DNA from: Streptosporangium pseudovulgare
GTDB taxonomy: Bacteria > Actinomycetota > Actinomycetes > Streptosporangiales > Streptosporangiaceae
Length of the DNA stretch: 64,000 nucleotides
NCBI RefSeq assembly: GCF_014648055.1
Contig: NZ_BMQJ01000009.1
Span: 265,745-329,744 of the forward strand
Direction: 5' to 3'
Shown here: one piece after another, positions 9,443-17,248 of the stretch
How the letters are laid out: every line of letters begins with the position of its first letter
How positions within the stretch are numbered: position 1 is the first letter of the stretch
The notes under the pieces: model-generated
What the model was told of the DNA's origin: nothing
What the model saw: the letters and a program-made list of their open reading frames with translations, nothing else
Databases searched by the model: none
Made by a program: the position numbers and the translations under genes

Positions 9443-9871
9443 CTACCGGAAGCGGGTGACGAACCGGCGCTGCCAGGGGGTCTCCACGGCGCGAGCCGCG
9501 TAGTGCCGCCTGACGTAGGCGACCGCCTCAGCGCCCGGCACCCCGTCCAGTACGGCGAGGCAGGCGAGCGCCGTACCGGTCCGGCCCTGTCCTCCCGCAC
9601 AGGCGACTTCGACGCGTTCGGTTCCGGCACGCTCCCACGCCTCGTGCAGCGCGTCCCGTGCGGCGGCGCGGTCGGACGGCAGCCAGAAGTCCGGCCAGCG
9701 CAGCCAGCGGGTCTCCCAAGGAACCGGGGGCGGCTCCTGGCCCAGCAGGTACAGCGCGAAAGTGGGTTCCGGCCCTTCCGGAAGCGGGCGCCTGAGCCCC
9801 CGGCCGCGAACGAGCCGGCCTGAGGGCAGCCGCAGCACACCCGCCGTCGTGGACTCCCAAGAGTCGACCAT
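9443..9871 (-). CDS. Protein tyrosine phosphatase-like protein
   Basis: A 142-residue cytoplasmic protein starting MVDSWEST. The frame stays open a further 87 codons upstream, but that part is low-complexity Arg/Gly and was excluded. The signature CAGGQGRTG (CX5R loop: Cys nucleophile and phosphate-binding Arg) followed by TALACLAVL is that of Cys-dependent protein phosphatases in the actinobacterial small PTP group. The general acid is probably the Asp of RWPDFW or a nearby acid. The gene is alone between two arms of an inverted repeat and has no operon partner. Substrate unknown; the large kinase about 0.6 kb away is a conceivable but untested partner. Confidence 0.8.
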   Translation of the reverse strand: MVDSWESTTAGVLRLPSGRLVRGRGLRRPLPEGPEPTFALYLLGQEPPPVPWETRWLRWPDFWLPSDRAAARDALHEAWERAGTERVEVACAGGQGRTGTALACLAVLDGVPGAEAVAYVRRHYAARAVETPWQRRFVTRFR

Positions 9872-10132
9872 GAAAAGAGCGTAGCTTTCCACGCCCCGCC
9901 CTCTCATCCCCATTCTCCGCGGTCTCCTCGCCCCTCTCGTCCCCGTTCTCGGCGGTCTCCTCGCGCCTCGTGGTCTTCCTCCCTGTTGTTCGCGGTTTCC
10001 TCGCTTCTTGCGGAGAGAAAATAGGGATCGAGTTCTCCACACTTCCTCGCTTCGGAGACCGTACGCATACCGGAAAGAACGCGGTTGCAGCAGAGACCGT
10101 AGACGGCCCGGAACCGGAGAAGAAGTGGTCAC

Positions 10133-10511
10133 GGCGGGGACCGTGAGCGGTCCGGAGGTGAGGAGCTACGGCGCCCGGCCCTGCGCTCTCCCCTGCCAGT
10201 GTGGCCGCAAGGCTACGGCGATCGACTCTGAACCGGAAGCAACGATTGCTTCAGCGTCGGTGAGGGCCGTGGGCCGGGCGGAAAGGGAGCGGCTACGGCG
10301 GGTCCGCCGTACGGCCGGGCAAGTCATGGCGCGGAGGTGGGTGGGTGTTCCGGCCGGCTTCAAAACGCCGGCAACCGTCGCGCCCGACACCAAGGCCGAA
10401 GGCCGGTCGGAACCAGAGCCCAGCCACCACGCCGGCCGGAACACCCACCCACCGCAGCGCGCACCAACGACCGACCCGGCGACCACCGACCCGCCCAACC
10501 CCAGGGAACCG
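10133..10511. repeat. Right arm of the inverted repeat around the phosphatase gene
   Basis: Inverted partner of 8870-9283. The arms are about 80-85% identical by eye and enclose roughly 850 bp containing only the phosphatase gene. A sub-unit ending GGAGCGGCTACGG occurs twice within the arm, about 128 bp apart. The flanking 9872-10132 and 10512-10543 hold nothing recognisable. Confidence 0.75.
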
Positions 10512-10543
10512 CGCGGAACACCCACCGCAGCGTGAACAACCGG

Positions 10544-11113
10544 TCAGGCGAGCACCGGTTCGAGCAGCAGCAGGACGCCGAAGATGGCGAACGCGGCGGC
10601 GGCGCCGTACTTGATGACCTTCTCCGGGAGGTGCTTGCCGAGCATCCGGCCGACGAGGATGGCCAGCGCGTCAGCGGCGACCATGCCGACCGTGGAGCCG
10701 ATCCAGGTGCCGAGCCAGCCGTGCTGGGTGGCCAGGGTGATGGTGGCGAGCATGGTCTTGTCGCCCAGTTCGGCGAGGAAGAAGGCCACGGTCACCGCGA
10801 TGAGCGCCGACTTGACGGCCCGCTGTGCCTTCTGCGCCTCATCATCGGTCAGCTCGTCGCCCCGCAGTGTCCACGCGGCGAAGCCCAGGAACGCGATGCC
10901 CGCGACGATGGTGATCGCCGTGGTGGGGATCAGGTCACCGGCGATCCTGCCCAGCCCCACGCTGAACAGGTGGACGACGGCGGTGGCGATGGTGATGCCC
11001 GCGAGGACCGGCCACGGCTTGAACCGGGTCGCGAAGGTCAAGGCCATGAGCTGGCTCTTGTCGCCGAGCTCGGCGACGAAGATCACGGCGAGACTGATCC
11101 AGAACGCTTCCAA
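10544..11113 (-). CDS. GDT1/TMEM165 (UPF0016) family cation transporter
   Basis: A 189-residue integral membrane protein with two homologous three-helix halves. Each half carries the family's E-x-G-D-K-(S/T) motif (AELGDKSQLMAL and AELGDKTMLATI), which binds the transported cation. Family members move Mn2+ or Ca2+; the riboswitch immediately upstream points to Mn2+, probably efflux. A TTG start at 11113 is chosen because GGAAGGG lies eight bases upstream and the longer in-frame extension would be translated from the riboswitch itself. Confidence 0.9.
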   Translation of the reverse strand: MEAFWISLAVIFVAELGDKSQLMALTFATRFKPWPVLAGITIATAVVHLFSVGLGRIAGDLIPTTAITIVAGIAFLGFAAWTLRGDELTDDEAQKAQRAVKSALIAVTVAFFLAELGDKTMLATITLATQHGWLGTWIGSTVGMVAADALAILVGRMLGKHLPEKVIKYGAAAAFAIFGVLLLLEPVLA

Positions 11114-11171
11114 CGAGAGTGCCCTTCCGCATGTGCGGCCGGGCCGGAAGGGAGCACCCGGGGAGTCGGGC

Positions 11172-11318
11172 ACGGCTTCGGCCCGGCAGCGGGTATGTAC
11201 GACTGCCAGGCCGAAGGTCTCGTCCGCCCGCATCCTCTCGGATGCCGGGCCCGCGCGACCGGGCGCCGGGGGGCGCCAGTGTGTCGATCACGCGATTGGG
11301 ACTACTCCCCTTCGGGTG
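11172..11318 (-). promoter_or_regulatory. yybP-ykoY manganese riboswitch
   Basis: Read leftwards, the leader contains GAAGGGGAGTAGT, later GAGACCTTCGGCC, the loop TCGTACATACC, and closing GGCCGAAGCC. These match the conserved core of the yybP-ykoY RNA family (GGGGAGUAG, GAGACC and ACAUAC segments around a hairpin). The segments CCTTCGGCC and GGCCGAAG pair as expected. It ends about 60 bases before the transporter start. Known members sense Mn2+ and often switch on Mn2+ exporters. Confidence 0.85.
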
Positions 11319-11393
11319 TTTTCTCCCGACTCTAACAGGCGGAGAGGACCGCCTATTCCCCTCCCCGAAGCGCCTCCGCCCGGCCCGCGACGA

Positions 11394-12488
11394 TCAGTCA
11401 CCGTCCGGCCGGGGGCTGGCTGCGGGCGACCGGGACGGCGGACCTGTCGTTTCATCCTCCGGGCTCATCGGCCGGCGGGTGCCGGGTGGCGCCGATGCGC
11501 GGTAGTAGGTGAGGAAAACGGCGGCGGCCCAGTTGCCGTCGTCGAGGTCGTTGACCTGGACTACGGCGATGTCGCCGGTGCTGCGGTTGCGCAGGCAGAA
11601 GCTGATACCGGGCTGCGCCTGGGGGAAGCGCACCTTACGGGTGGGGTGCTGAGCCAGTCCGGTGACGCAGTCGTCGACGGTCGGTACGGCGCGACCGGCC
11701 AGGTAGGCGTCGGTGAGTGACTGGAGATCGAAGGCACCGTGGCTGTCCCCGCCCGCGTAGGTGCTCAGGGTCCAGGCGCCCGCCCGGGGGACGACGGTGC
11801 CGGCGATGAGGTCGAAGTACTCATCGGCGTTGCGCACCGACAGCGGCCTGTTGACGTAGACGGGCGTGTACGCGGAGGAGGGCGTACGGCCGCCTCCGTC
11901 GGAGGAGGCCCCGCCCGTGGGCGTCGCGCCGGGGGCCTCGTTCGCCCGGGGAGACTGCGAGGAGCCGATCACCTGCATCGCGTAGACGCCGCCGGCCGCC
12001 GCGAGTACGAGTGCCGCGGAAACCGCCATGATCTTCCTGCGCCACCAGACCGGCCTCTCCGCCCCGGCGGCCGGTGAGGGCGGCTCGGGCGGAGGCGGGC
12101 CCGGCTTCTCCTCGGGGTGCACGGGAGCGCTCCCAGGCGACGCGACGTCCCGCGAGCCGGTCACCGGCGTCTGCCGGGCGGTCGGCCGGAGCGGAATCTC
12201 CGGCATCGCCACACCCGTCATCGCCGAGCGGGCCCGCGTCCACCGGCGGCGACACTCCTGCACCATGGCCTCGTCACCGGTCATCGCGCGGACCATCGCC
12301 ACCGCGTGATCGATCGAGGGCAGCCGCGTGGCGTCCAGAGCGTCCTGCAGCGTGCTGCGTGCCACTCGCGTGCCGGCCTGTCGCGTGCGGCGCTCCAGTT
12401 CACGCAGAGACACGTCTCCGCCTGAAAGCCGCACCTGCCGCAGCCACAGCGCGAAGTCCTCGACCACACCGCGCTCGTCGTCCGCCAT
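11394..12488 (-). CDS. Membrane-anchored HTH protein with extracytoplasmic domain
   Basis: A 364-residue protein. The ATG at 12488 follows GGAGGG and is preferred over a start 72 codons upstream. Residues 1-100 look like a degenerate XRE-type N-terminal region (FALWLRQVRLSGGDVSLREL, then RSTLQDALDATRLPS), followed by a Pro-rich linker, one transmembrane helix (MAVSAALVLAAAGGVYAMQV) and a C-terminal domain with two Cys that could form a disulphide (VDDCVTGL and ISFCLRN). The topology suggests an intracellular DNA- or protein-binding head tied to an outside sensor. Ligand unknown. Divergent from the HicA-like gene. Confidence 0.75.
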   Translation of the reverse strand: MADDERGVVEDFALWLRQVRLSGGDVSLRELERRTRQAGTRVARSTLQDALDATRLPSIDHAVAMVRAMTGDEAMVQECRRRWTRARSAMTGVAMPEIPLRPTARQTPVTGSRDVASPGSAPVHPEEKPGPPPPEPPSPAAGAERPVWWRRKIMAVSAALVLAAAGGVYAMQVIGSSQSPRANEAPGATPTGGASSDGGGRTPSSAYTPVYVNRPLSVRNADEYFDLIAGTVVPRAGAWTLSTYAGGDSHGAFDLQSLTDAYLAGRAVPTVDDCVTGLAQHPTRKVRFPQAQPGISFCLRNRSTGDIAVVQVNDLDDGNWAAAVFLTYYRASAPPGTRRPMSPEDETTGPPSRSPAASPRPDGD

Positions 12489-12500
12489 GGCGCCCTCCGG

Positions 12501-12571
12501 TGTCCGGGATCGTCCGGAGGATAACGCCGTAGTCCGAGTCTGTCCGGAGGTTGGCCTGATGTGTCCGGATC
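12501..12571. promoter_or_regulatory. Helically phased decamer array in divergent promoter
   Basis: Copies of a TGTCCGGAGG-like decamer start at 12501, 12511, 12531 (AGTCCGAGTC), 12541 and 12562. Spacings of 10, 20, 10 and 21 bp put all copies on one face of DNA. The array sits just before the membrane HTH gene and about 100 bp before the HicA-like gene. It is a candidate multi-site operator, perhaps for the adjacent HTH protein; no binding data are implied. Confidence 0.45.
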
Positions 12572-12666
12572 GCTCTGAGATCCGGCGCATGTACGGCGCA
12601 CTTGAGGCATCCCCCCTTTCCCCCGGCCGGTCGCATGCGGTCCCGGCCATCTCGAAGGGATGCCCC

Positions 12667-12867
12667 ATGACCGACGGACAGTTCCCTCCCTGGCCGTGCT
12701 CCACAGCCGAAATGATCCGTCATCTCGAACGCAACGGATTTCACCGCGTCCGCAGCCGCCGTCGCATCAAGCTTCGCAACGACCGGGGGCAACCCATCAC
12801 CATGCCCCGCCACCGTCAACTGTCAGAAGACACCTATTACCGAATCCGGCACCTGATCGGCCGGTGA
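12667..12867 (+). CDS. HicA-like small protein (toxin family fold, His site altered)
   Basis: A 66-residue protein whose pattern EMIRHLERNGFHRVRS ... PITMPRHRQLSEDTYYRIRHLIG follows HicA mRNA interferases (double-stranded-RNA-binding fold), including the terminal PRH(x)L. The family's catalytic GSHH segment is replaced by SRRRIKL, so RNase activity is doubtful. No HicB-like antitoxin lies next to it. It could be an inactive relative or a nucleic-acid-binding regulator. The start is the ATG at 12667. Confidence 0.6.
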   Translation: MTDGQFPPWPCSTAEMIRHLERNGFHRVRSRRRIKLRNDRGQPITMPRHRQLSEDTYYRIRHLIGR

Positions 12868-13050
12868 CCCATTCCGGCCGACGGATGGAAACACCGGCGC
12901 GGTCGGTCCGGATCGCATCGGGCGGCGCAGCGCGGCGCTCGTGACCGTGCCGGAGGCGCCGACCGCGACGGGCTCACCGCGGAGCACCAGGCCACCGCGA
13001 CAGGTTCACCGAGGAGCGCCGGGGCACCACGACCCGGCGCTCAGAGCCGG

Positions 13051-14091
13051 TCACAGCCGGACGCCCACCATGACGGGCTCGTTGACCAGCGTGACGCCGA
13101 ACCTCTCCCGCACCCCGTCGCGGACCTCCCGGGCCAGGGCGAGCAGGTCGGCGGTCGTGGCCGACAGCTCGGGGTTGGTCAGTGCGAGGGTGTGCTTGGT
13201 GGAGATACGTGCCGCGCCCCGCCGGTACCCCTTGGGGAAACCGGCATTCTCGATCAGCCACGCCGCCGGCACCTTGACCGACCCGTCCGGCATGTCGAAG
13301 CGGGGGAACCCGGGCGCCCGCCGTTCCAGTTCGGCCGCCTCGGCCGCGGACAGCAGCGCGTTGGTGAAGAACGAGCCCGCGCTGCGGCTGTCGGGGTCGG
13401 CGGCGTCGAGGACCATCCCCTTGCCCCGGCGCAGCTCCAGCACGACCTCGCGGGCCCGCGCCACCGGCACCCGCTCGCCGAGGGCGACGCCCAGCCGTAC
13501 GGCCAGCTCACGGTAGGCGACCGGACCGGACAGCCCACCCGCCGCCGGCAGCTCGTAGGTGACGGCGAGGACGACGTATCGTCCGGGCTCCTCCTTGAAC
13601 ACGCTGTGCCGGTAGGCGAACCGGCACTCGTGCGCGGACAGCTCGGTCACGTCACCGTTCTTGCGGTCGTAGACCCGGACGCCGACGACGGTCTGCGACA
13701 CGTCCTGCCCGTAGGCGCCGACGTTCTGGATCGGGGTGGAGCCGACCTGGCCGGGTATGCCGGCCAGGCACTCGATGCCGGAACGCCCCTCGGCCACCGC
13801 GCGGGCGACCAGCGCGTCCCAGTCCTCCCCGGCCTGGACGGTGAGCCGGTCGCCGTCGGCCTCGATCCCGCGGGAGGCGACCCGGATGACCAGCCCGTCG
13901 AAGCCGTCGTCGGACACGACGAGGTTGCTGCCGCCGCCGAGCACCAGGACCGGCTCACCGGCCCGGTCCGCGGCGGCGACCAGCTCGACGATCTCCTCCG
14001 CCGACCCCGCCTCCGCGAACGCCCCGGCCGGTCCGCCCAGCCCCAACGTCGTGTACGGCGCCAGCCGTACCCCTGCCACCCGCTCAGCCAT
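13051..14091 (-). CDS. murB: UDP-N-acetylmuramate dehydrogenase (UDP-N-acetylenolpyruvoylglucosamine reductase)
   Basis: A 346-residue FAD enzyme that reduces UDP-GlcNAc-enolpyruvate to UDP-MurNAc with NADPH in peptidoglycan precursor synthesis. The FAD-binding half has VLGGGSNLVVSDDGFDG and GIPGQVGSTPIQNVGAYGQ. The C-terminal half has DPDSRSAGSFFTNALL, where the SFF Ser is the proton donor, and ALTNP. Length and motifs fit type I MurB. GGGGAAAG precedes the ATG. It lies in the same direction as the glycosyltransferase fusion gene upstream. Confidence 0.97.
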   Translation of the reverse strand: MAERVAGVRLAPYTTLGLGGPAGAFAEAGSAEEIVELVAAADRAGEPVLVLGGGSNLVVSDDGFDGLVIRVASRGIEADGDRLTVQAGEDWDALVARAVAEGRSGIECLAGIPGQVGSTPIQNVGAYGQDVSQTVVGVRVYDRKNGDVTELSAHECRFAYRHSVFKEEPGRYVVLAVTYELPAAGGLSGPVAYRELAVRLGVALGERVPVARAREVVLELRRGKGMVLDAADPDSRSAGSFFTNALLSAAEAAELERRAPGFPRFDMPDGSVKVPAAWLIENAGFPKGYRRGAARISTKHTLALTNPELSATTADLLALAREVRDGVRERFGVTLVNEPVMVGVRL

Positions 14092-14133
14092 GCACTTTCC
14101 CCAAAAACGCCGGTCTTCGGACCCGCGACCAGC

Positions 14134-15516
14134 CTACGGGGAACCCAGCAGCCTCAGCACGCGCTCGTAGGTCCGGTGCGACTCGCGCTCGCGGTATTCG
14201 GGATCGACGTCGTGGTAGCCGCGGTGGCGTCCCTCGTGGACCGGGAGCTCGTCGCCGAGGGCGACGACGTTGCCGGGGATGGTGAGGGAGAACTCCAGGT
14301 CGGCGTTGCGGTAGTAGCGCGCCCCGGAGGGGAATCCGCCCACCGACAGCGCGGCGTCCCGCCGGACCGCGAACAGGTGGCCGAGCACCGCCCGGACGTC
14401 GCCGGGTCCGGCGTCCTTCCACTCCCGGCGGTCCTCACCCGGGTCGACGCCCTTCCAGCCCGCGGCGCTCACCTTGTCGCTCAGCGCCTCGACCAGCGGG
14501 GTGATCGCGTCGCCGTCGAGGACGGTCGAGGTCTCCATCACCACGTGCACGTCGGAGTCGTCGAGCTCCAGCAGCTTGTTGCGGCTCTCGCCCCAGCCGG
14601 CCGTCCCACCCCGCCAGTGCGGGGTCTCGGCCACGTGCCACGCCTGGATCCGTTCGGGGTCGGCGTCGGCGAGTTCCTGCAGGACGGCGCCGGAGCCGTC
14701 CACGTCACCCAGGTCCAGCGCGACGATCTTCGCGTCGGTGTGGGTGAGCAGGGCGCGGACGCACTCGCGCAGGTCGTCGGGCCAGCCGTCCACGACGAGC
14801 CCGACCGTGACGGTCGGCGAGGTCATCGGCTTACGGCCCTCGACCGGGGTGACCTCCTCGTCCACCCGGGAGACGGCCAGGCTCGCGTCCCACAGCAGCT
14901 GCGAGGAGACCATGCGCTCGGGGGCGCGTTCGACGTCGTCGGACCGGCCGAGGAGCTCGGCGCCCTCGGGCCGCGGCCGGGGAGCCGCCTCGGCCTCACC
15001 GATCCGTTCGGCGTCGAGCTGCCCCACCCCCTCGGGGCGGGCGCCCGGCTCGGCGGCCGCGGCGACCCGTTCGGCGTCGGGCGCGTCGCCCCGGCCGACG
15101 TCCGCGGAGGCGCCGCGCCCGGCTCCCGCCGCGGCGCCACCGGTTCCGGCCGGTTCACCGGCCCGGGTCTCGCCCCCGGCCTCCACGGTGCCCACGGCGG
15201 CGTCACGGCCGGTGCCGGCGTCGGTGTCGCGGTTCGTGGACGCGGGGATGCCGTGCCCCTCCGGGCGGAGTCCCGCCTCGGCGGACCGCTCGGGCGGCCT
15301 GCCGCCCGCACCCGTCACCGGTACGGAGCTCACCGTGGGCCAGACCTTGAAGGACGGCCTGGGGGCGAGCTCGAACCCGTCGTCGGTGTCGCGGACGGCC
15401 CAGCCCTCGGCTTCGATGTCGTCGCGGAGCGCGTCCGCCCCCGCGTAGTCGCGGTCGGCGCGCGCCCTGGCCCGCCGCTCGGCGAGCTCCGTCACGTGAG
15501 GTGGTACATCGCTCAT
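14134..15516 (-). CDS. Glycosyltransferase (GT-A/GT2-like) with CysS C-terminal-like domain
   Basis: A 460-residue protein. Residues 1-55 (ERRARARADRDYAGADALRD ... GWAVRDT) match the small helical domain found at the C-terminus of cysteinyl-tRNA synthetases. A ~150-residue low-complexity Glu/Ala/Gly linker follows, then a GT2-like domain from about 230: TVTVGLVVDGWPDDLRECV, WGESRNKLLE, VVMETSTVLDGDAI and a late FAVRRDAALSVGGF. The canonical DxD is not obvious (METST occupies the place), so activity is uncertain. Similar fusions next to murB are seen in actinomycetes. Sugar donor and acceptor unknown. Confidence 0.75.
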   Translation of the reverse strand: MSDVPPHVTELAERRARARADRDYAGADALRDDIEAEGWAVRDTDDGFELAPRPSFKVWPTVSSVPVTGAGGRPPERSAEAGLRPEGHGIPASTNRDTDAGTGRDAAVGTVEAGGETRAGEPAGTGGAAAGAGRGASADVGRGDAPDAERVAAAAEPGARPEGVGQLDAERIGEAEAAPRPRPEGAELLGRSDDVERAPERMVSSQLLWDASLAVSRVDEEVTPVEGRKPMTSPTVTVGLVVDGWPDDLRECVRALLTHTDAKIVALDLGDVDGSGAVLQELADADPERIQAWHVAETPHWRGGTAGWGESRNKLLELDDSDVHVVMETSTVLDGDAITPLVEALSDKVSAAGWKGVDPGEDRREWKDAGPGDVRAVLGHLFAVRRDAALSVGGFPSGARYYRNADLEFSLTIPGNVVALGDELPVHEGRHRGYHDVDPEYRERESHRTYERVLRLLGSP

Positions 15517-15592
15517 GCCGGGACGCTACCCACGGACCGGGCGAAGTATCGTCCGGCCCGCCCACCGGCGGATCTTTCCGCGCGGCGGGACC

Positions 15593-15708
15593 GGGACGTG
15601 CCCGCCGTACGGATCCGCCGACCCCGGGAAAGGCCCGGGACGTCCGCCGTGCGGATCCGCCGGCCCGGGAGAAGCCCCCGGGACGCCCGCCGTACGGCCC
15701 GCGCCCGG
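15593..15708. repeat. Three degenerate ~44 bp tandem units
   Basis: Units starting GGGACG at 15593, 15637 and 15680 share CGCCGTACGGATCCGCCG and a following GGGAAAGGCCC-like part; the third is the most divergent. They fill the gap between the glycosyltransferase gene start and the end of the dehydratase gene. No hairpin typical of a terminator stands out. Confidence 0.5.
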
Positions 15709-15734
15709 AGCGACCCGGCGCGGGCCGGGAGAGG

Positions 15735-16163
15735 TCAGGAGAGCTGGACCACCGCGCGGGCCCGGGAGAGCACGCGGGAGTCGCCGGACCGGGCGGTCAG
15801 CCCGACCAGCACGCGCTTGTCGTCGAGCTTCTCCTCGACGACGCCGCTCACCGTGATGGTCGCCCCCTCGTCGTCGTCCGGGACGACGACCATGGAGGAG
15901 AAGCGCACGCCGTAGTCGACGACCGCGCCGGGGTCACCGGCCCAGTCGGTGAGGAACCGGCCCGCCTGCGCCATGGTGTACATACCGTGCGCGATGACGT
16001 CGGGCAGGCCGACCGCCTTGGCGAACCGCTCGTTCCAGTGGATGGGGTTGAAGTCGCCGGAGGCCCCGGCGTACATCACCAGGTTGGCGCGGCGGACCTG
16101 GTAGTCGGCGGCCGGGATCTCCTGGCCCTGCTCAACCTCGTCGTACCTGACAGTCGCGGCCAT
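15735..16163 (-). CDS. MaoC-like (R)-hydratase, HadB-type
   Basis: A 142-residue hot-dog-fold protein. The hydratase signature AGASGDFNPIHWNERFAKAVGLPDVIAHGMYTM, read in pieces, contains the catalytic Asp (DFNPIH) and His. In mycobacteria HadB pairs with HadA or HadC to dehydrate 3-hydroxyacyl-ACP during fatty acid elongation. Here the HadA-like gene ends one base upstream, so the two are probably translated together and form the heterodimer. Actual acyl substrate in this organism is inferred only. Confidence 0.88.
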   Translation of the reverse strand: MAATVRYDEVEQGQEIPAADYQVRRANLVMYAGASGDFNPIHWNERFAKAVGLPDVIAHGMYTMAQAGRFLTDWAGDPGAVVDYGVRFSSMVVVPDDDEGATITVSGVVEEKLDDKRVLVGLTARSGDSRVLSRARAVVQLS

Positions 16164-16164
16164 C

Positions 16165-16611
16165 TCAGCTCGCCCCTCCGCGCTCGACGATGGTGTTGTA
16201 GGTCGTGCAGACGGGCTCGCCGTCGACCGTGGTGACGTCGCTTTTGACCGTGATGAGCTCGTTGCGGCCCACGCTGCGGATGTCGGTCACGGTGGAGACG
16301 CTGACCAGCTCGTCACCGGCGTGGATCGGCCGGTGGTACTCGAAGCGCTGCTCGCCGTGGACCACCATGGCGAAGTTCAGGCCCAGCTCGGGGTCGGCCA
16401 GGATCGACCCGCCGGAGAGGCTGAACACGATGGGGAAGGTGGGCGGCGCGATCACGTCGGGGTGGCCGGCGGCCTGAGCGGCCTCCCGGTCGCGGTAGAC
16501 CGGGTTGTTGTCGCCGATCGCCGCCGCGAACTCCTTGATCTTCACGCGGCTGACCTCGTAGGGCGGGGAGGGCGCGGACGCCCGACCGACGAAGTCGCGG
16601 TTCAGAGCCAT
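16165..16611 (-). CDS. MaoC-like dehydratase N-terminal type subunit, HadA-type
   Basis: A 148-residue hot-dog protein (MALNRDFVGRA ... AAIGDNNPVYRDREAA ... PPTFPIVFSL) lacking the full catalytic Asp/His set, as expected for the structural HadA-type partner of the downstream subunit. Of two adjacent ATGs the second (16611) is better spaced from AAAGGAG. Order with rpmG upstream and the HadB-type gene downstream is that of the conserved rpmG2-hadA-hadB block of other Actinobacteria. Confidence 0.88.
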   Translation of the reverse strand: MALNRDFVGRASAPSPPYEVSRVKIKEFAAAIGDNNPVYRDREAAQAAGHPDVIAPPTFPIVFSLSGGSILADPELGLNFAMVVHGEQRFEYHRPIHAGDELVSVSTVTDIRSVGRNELITVKSDVTTVDGEPVCTTYNTIVERGGAS

Positions 16612-16759
16612 CATGCTCCTTTACGGTTACCGAGCTGGTGAGACCGACGGTGACAAGAGCCCTGCGCTCCCGCCCCGTGACCGGTCATCCAGAAACCGTA
16701 ACCCGGTCCGCGGGCGGCACCGGCTGTCGGGCGCGGTCAACGCCCGGCCGGGAAAGCTG

Positions 16760-16842
16760 TCCGGACACGACAACCTCCGGGCACGACGATCTCCGGGCGT
16801 GATGACCGCCCGGACGCGGCAACCGTCCAGACGCGACGAACC
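16760..16842. repeat. Five degenerate 16-18 bp tandem units
   Basis: Units of the form TCCGGACACGACAACC start at 16760, 16776, 16792, 16808 and 16825, gradually diverging. The last overlaps the left arm of the rpmG terminator hairpin. Function unknown; they lie between the rpmG terminator and the dehydratase promoter. Confidence 0.45.
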
Positions 16843-16872
16843 GGCGCCCGATGTCGGGACGCCGGTTCGTCG
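16834..16872 (-). terminator. Strong hairpin downstream of rpmG
   Basis: CGACGAACCGGCG at 16834-16846 pairs perfectly with CGCCGGTTCGTCG at 16860-16872, and CCCGA/TCGGG extends the stem inside. It lies 64 bases beyond the rpmG stop codon on the minus strand. Confidence 0.75.
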
Positions 16873-16936
16873 TCGGTATGGAATGCCGCTGAAGCGGGCC
16901 TCACCCGGTGGGGACCGGTGGGCCTCGCCGGGAGAC

Positions 16937-17101
16937 CTAGCGGGTCTCGCGGTGCGCCTGGTGCGTCTTGCAGTTGGGGCAGTACTTCTTCAGCTCAAGC
17001 CGATCCGGGTCGTTGCGCCGGTTCTTCCGCGTGATGTAGTTGCGGTGCTTGCACTCCTGGCAGGCCAGCGTGATCTTCGGCCTAACGTCGGTGGCAGCCA
17101 C
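16937..17101 (-). CDS. rpmG: 50S ribosomal protein L33
   Basis: 54 residues: [48 protein letters not shown]. Two CxxC pairs (CQEC and CPNC) mark the zinc-binding C+ form. The GTG at 17101 with AAAGG eight bases before it gives the normal length; a longer upstream frame runs into the tRNA and is discarded. It sits directly downstream of tRNA-Met and may be co-transcribed with it. Confidence 0.95.
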   Translation of the reverse strand: MAATDVRPKITLACQECKHRNYITRKNRRNDPDRLELKKYCPNCKTHQAHRETR

Positions 17102-17174
17102 TTGGGAGTGCCTTTCTACGTTCGGGACTGGGACAACCCACACCGGTGCCCCTGCTGGGAGACCGGGAGGGTAG

Positions 17175-17248
17175 TAGCGGAGGCCGGACTTGAACCGGCG
17201 ACACAACGATTATGAGCCGTTTGCTCTGCCTGACTGAGCTACTCCGCC
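17175..17248 (-). tRNA. tRNA-Met (CAU), elongator type
   Basis: The minus strand folds into a complete cloverleaf of 74 nt. The acceptor stem starts GGCGGAG and pairs with CTCCGCT, the anticodon loop is CTCATAA (anticodon CAT), and the T-arm is GCCGG-TTCAAGT-CCGGC. The first pair is G-U, not the C-A mismatch of initiator tRNA. CCA is not encoded. Confidence 0.95.

Noticed and set aside
10008..10535. Plus-strand frame across the right inverted-repeat arm
   Set aside because: Same repeat as above; peptide similarity between arms follows from DNA similarity, not from evidence of translation.
13192..15915. A 907-codon plus-strand frame over murB and the glycosyltransferase gene
   Set aside because: Shadow of two well supported minus-strand genes; composition is repetitive His/Gly/Arg/Asp.
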